Shown here: positions 52,156 through 52,705 of the stretch, in pieces
How positions within the stretch are numbered: position 1 is the stretch's first letter
Layout of the letters: each line of letters starts with the position of its first letter
NCBI GenBank assembly: GCA_025459125.1
Contig: JALORE010000025.1
Location: 1 to 52,705 of the forward strand
Direction of reading: 5' to 3'
DNA: 52,705 nt
Origin: Planctomycetota bacterium
GTDB lineage: Bacteria; Planctomycetota; Phycisphaerae; Sedimentisphaerales; Anaerobacaceae
Notes under the pieces: generated by a model
Database searches by the model: none
The model's input: the letters and a program-made list of their open reading frames with translations, nothing else
What the model was told of the DNA's origin: nothing
Translations under genes and position numbers: made by a program

Positions 52156-52705
52156 TACCGTCACTCCCGAACCATCCTCATTTCTTCCGCGTGCTGTTGG
52201 ATAGACAGCATCAGAGCTAATGCGCCCGCGGGTTTACAGCCTCGGACCCGCTCACGCAGCCCTCAATTATCGGCCGCGGGAAGTCCCCGGACAATACATA
52301 ATTGCGTTTTTCTTCCGCCAATTTGCGAACGCCGGCACCACGACGCCAAGAGCAGTCCCCCGGTCGTCAGAGACTCAGGTTCCGTTGTTGCGGGTCAGCG
52401 AACTGACAACTGTGAACTGTCAACTGACAACTGATTTTCCACCACAGAGACCCCGAGGACACGGAGAAGAGAGAACGCAAGACGGAGGACAACGAAACCG
52501 CAGATTCCGCAGATTCTCGCAGATTACCAACTGAGAACTGATGTCGAGCCGGAGGCCGTAGGCTTCAACCCAAATCATCAATCGTAAATCATAAATCATC
52601 AATCCCAGGGCTTCTCTGAAAGGCATTGTCAACCCCGTTCGCCTCGTGGGGCGTCATTTGTTTGTCAGTATAGAAGATTCCAGAATCAGTCTTCTCTTAG
52701 TCGCT
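52156..52705. other. Intergenic region rich in short repeated words, no gene seen
   Basis: It contains repeated AACTGACAACTG-type words near 52400-52433, GCAGATTCCGCAGATTC near 52501-52517, and AATCGTAAATCATAAATC (52580-52597), which recalls the inverted repeat at 42618. No coding frame has convincing composition. Confidence 0.6.

Overview
The window looks like part of a chromosome from a Planctomycetota bacterium, most likely Phycisphaerae-like (inference; there is no rRNA or marker gene to prove it). The reasons are high GC, prepilin-type H-X9-DG proteins at both ends, many secreted enzymes with Tat signals (RR-[EDAG]-F), DUF1501/DUF1800, DUF3472, LamG/discoidin proteins, a sulfatase, Tat-exported Gfo/Idh/MocA and enolase-superfamily enzymes, and many dispersed palindromic intergenic repeats. 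No tRNA, rRNA or CRISPR array was seen.

Layout. 3-5000: a left-truncated prepilin-like protein, a lipoprotein neutral-ceramidase homologue and a broken Tat-exported alpha/beta hydrolase. 5246-15793: seven plus-strand genes (sugar-isomerase-like protein, sugar porter, lactonase, bicupin, Tat-exported enolase-superfamily protein, putative glycosidase, nitrilase-family hydrolase), a probable carbohydrate or sugar-acid utilisation cluster. 15759-18210: a low-GC island with an 87-bp tandem duplication, a RhuM remnant, a promoter, a small KGG-type protein overlapping an SDH/ClpP-fold protease, a 58-aa protein, and an antitoxin whose toxin is deleted. 18261-23960: DUF169, a large secreted unknown, and a DUF1800/DUF1501 pair. 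24253-32470: secreted glycosidase with thrombospondin type 3 tail, esterase, sulfatase, DUF3472 protein and Tat-exported oxidoreductase. 32471-33690: nested repeats, a 58-aa protein and an HNH remnant. 33767-43898: heparinase II/III-like lyase diverging from a sialidase-fold protein, sodium/solute symporter, GH5-like mannanase, cellobiose 2-epimerase and mannosylglucose phosphorylase. The last three make a recognisable beta-mannan route: mannan to mannobiose, to mannosylglucose, to mannose-1-phosphate plus glucose. 44063-50818: two LamG/discoidin paralogues, the second split by an IS200-like element. 51382-52155: a second prepilin-like protein.

The most striking non-coding feature is a family of ten palindromic elements (core ends GGGTGGCAGCGGCAAGC and its complement) between genes. 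Comparing copies shows several compensatory base changes in the stems, so folding appears to be under selection. Some copies have outer inverted repeats with outward-facing promoter-like boxes, and one lies in the predicted 5' leader of the ceramidase gene. Other repeat families include a double hairpin that also occurs in frame inside the DUF1501 gene, a terminator-like repeat at two convergent gene ends, and a 444-bp element with long inverted ends.
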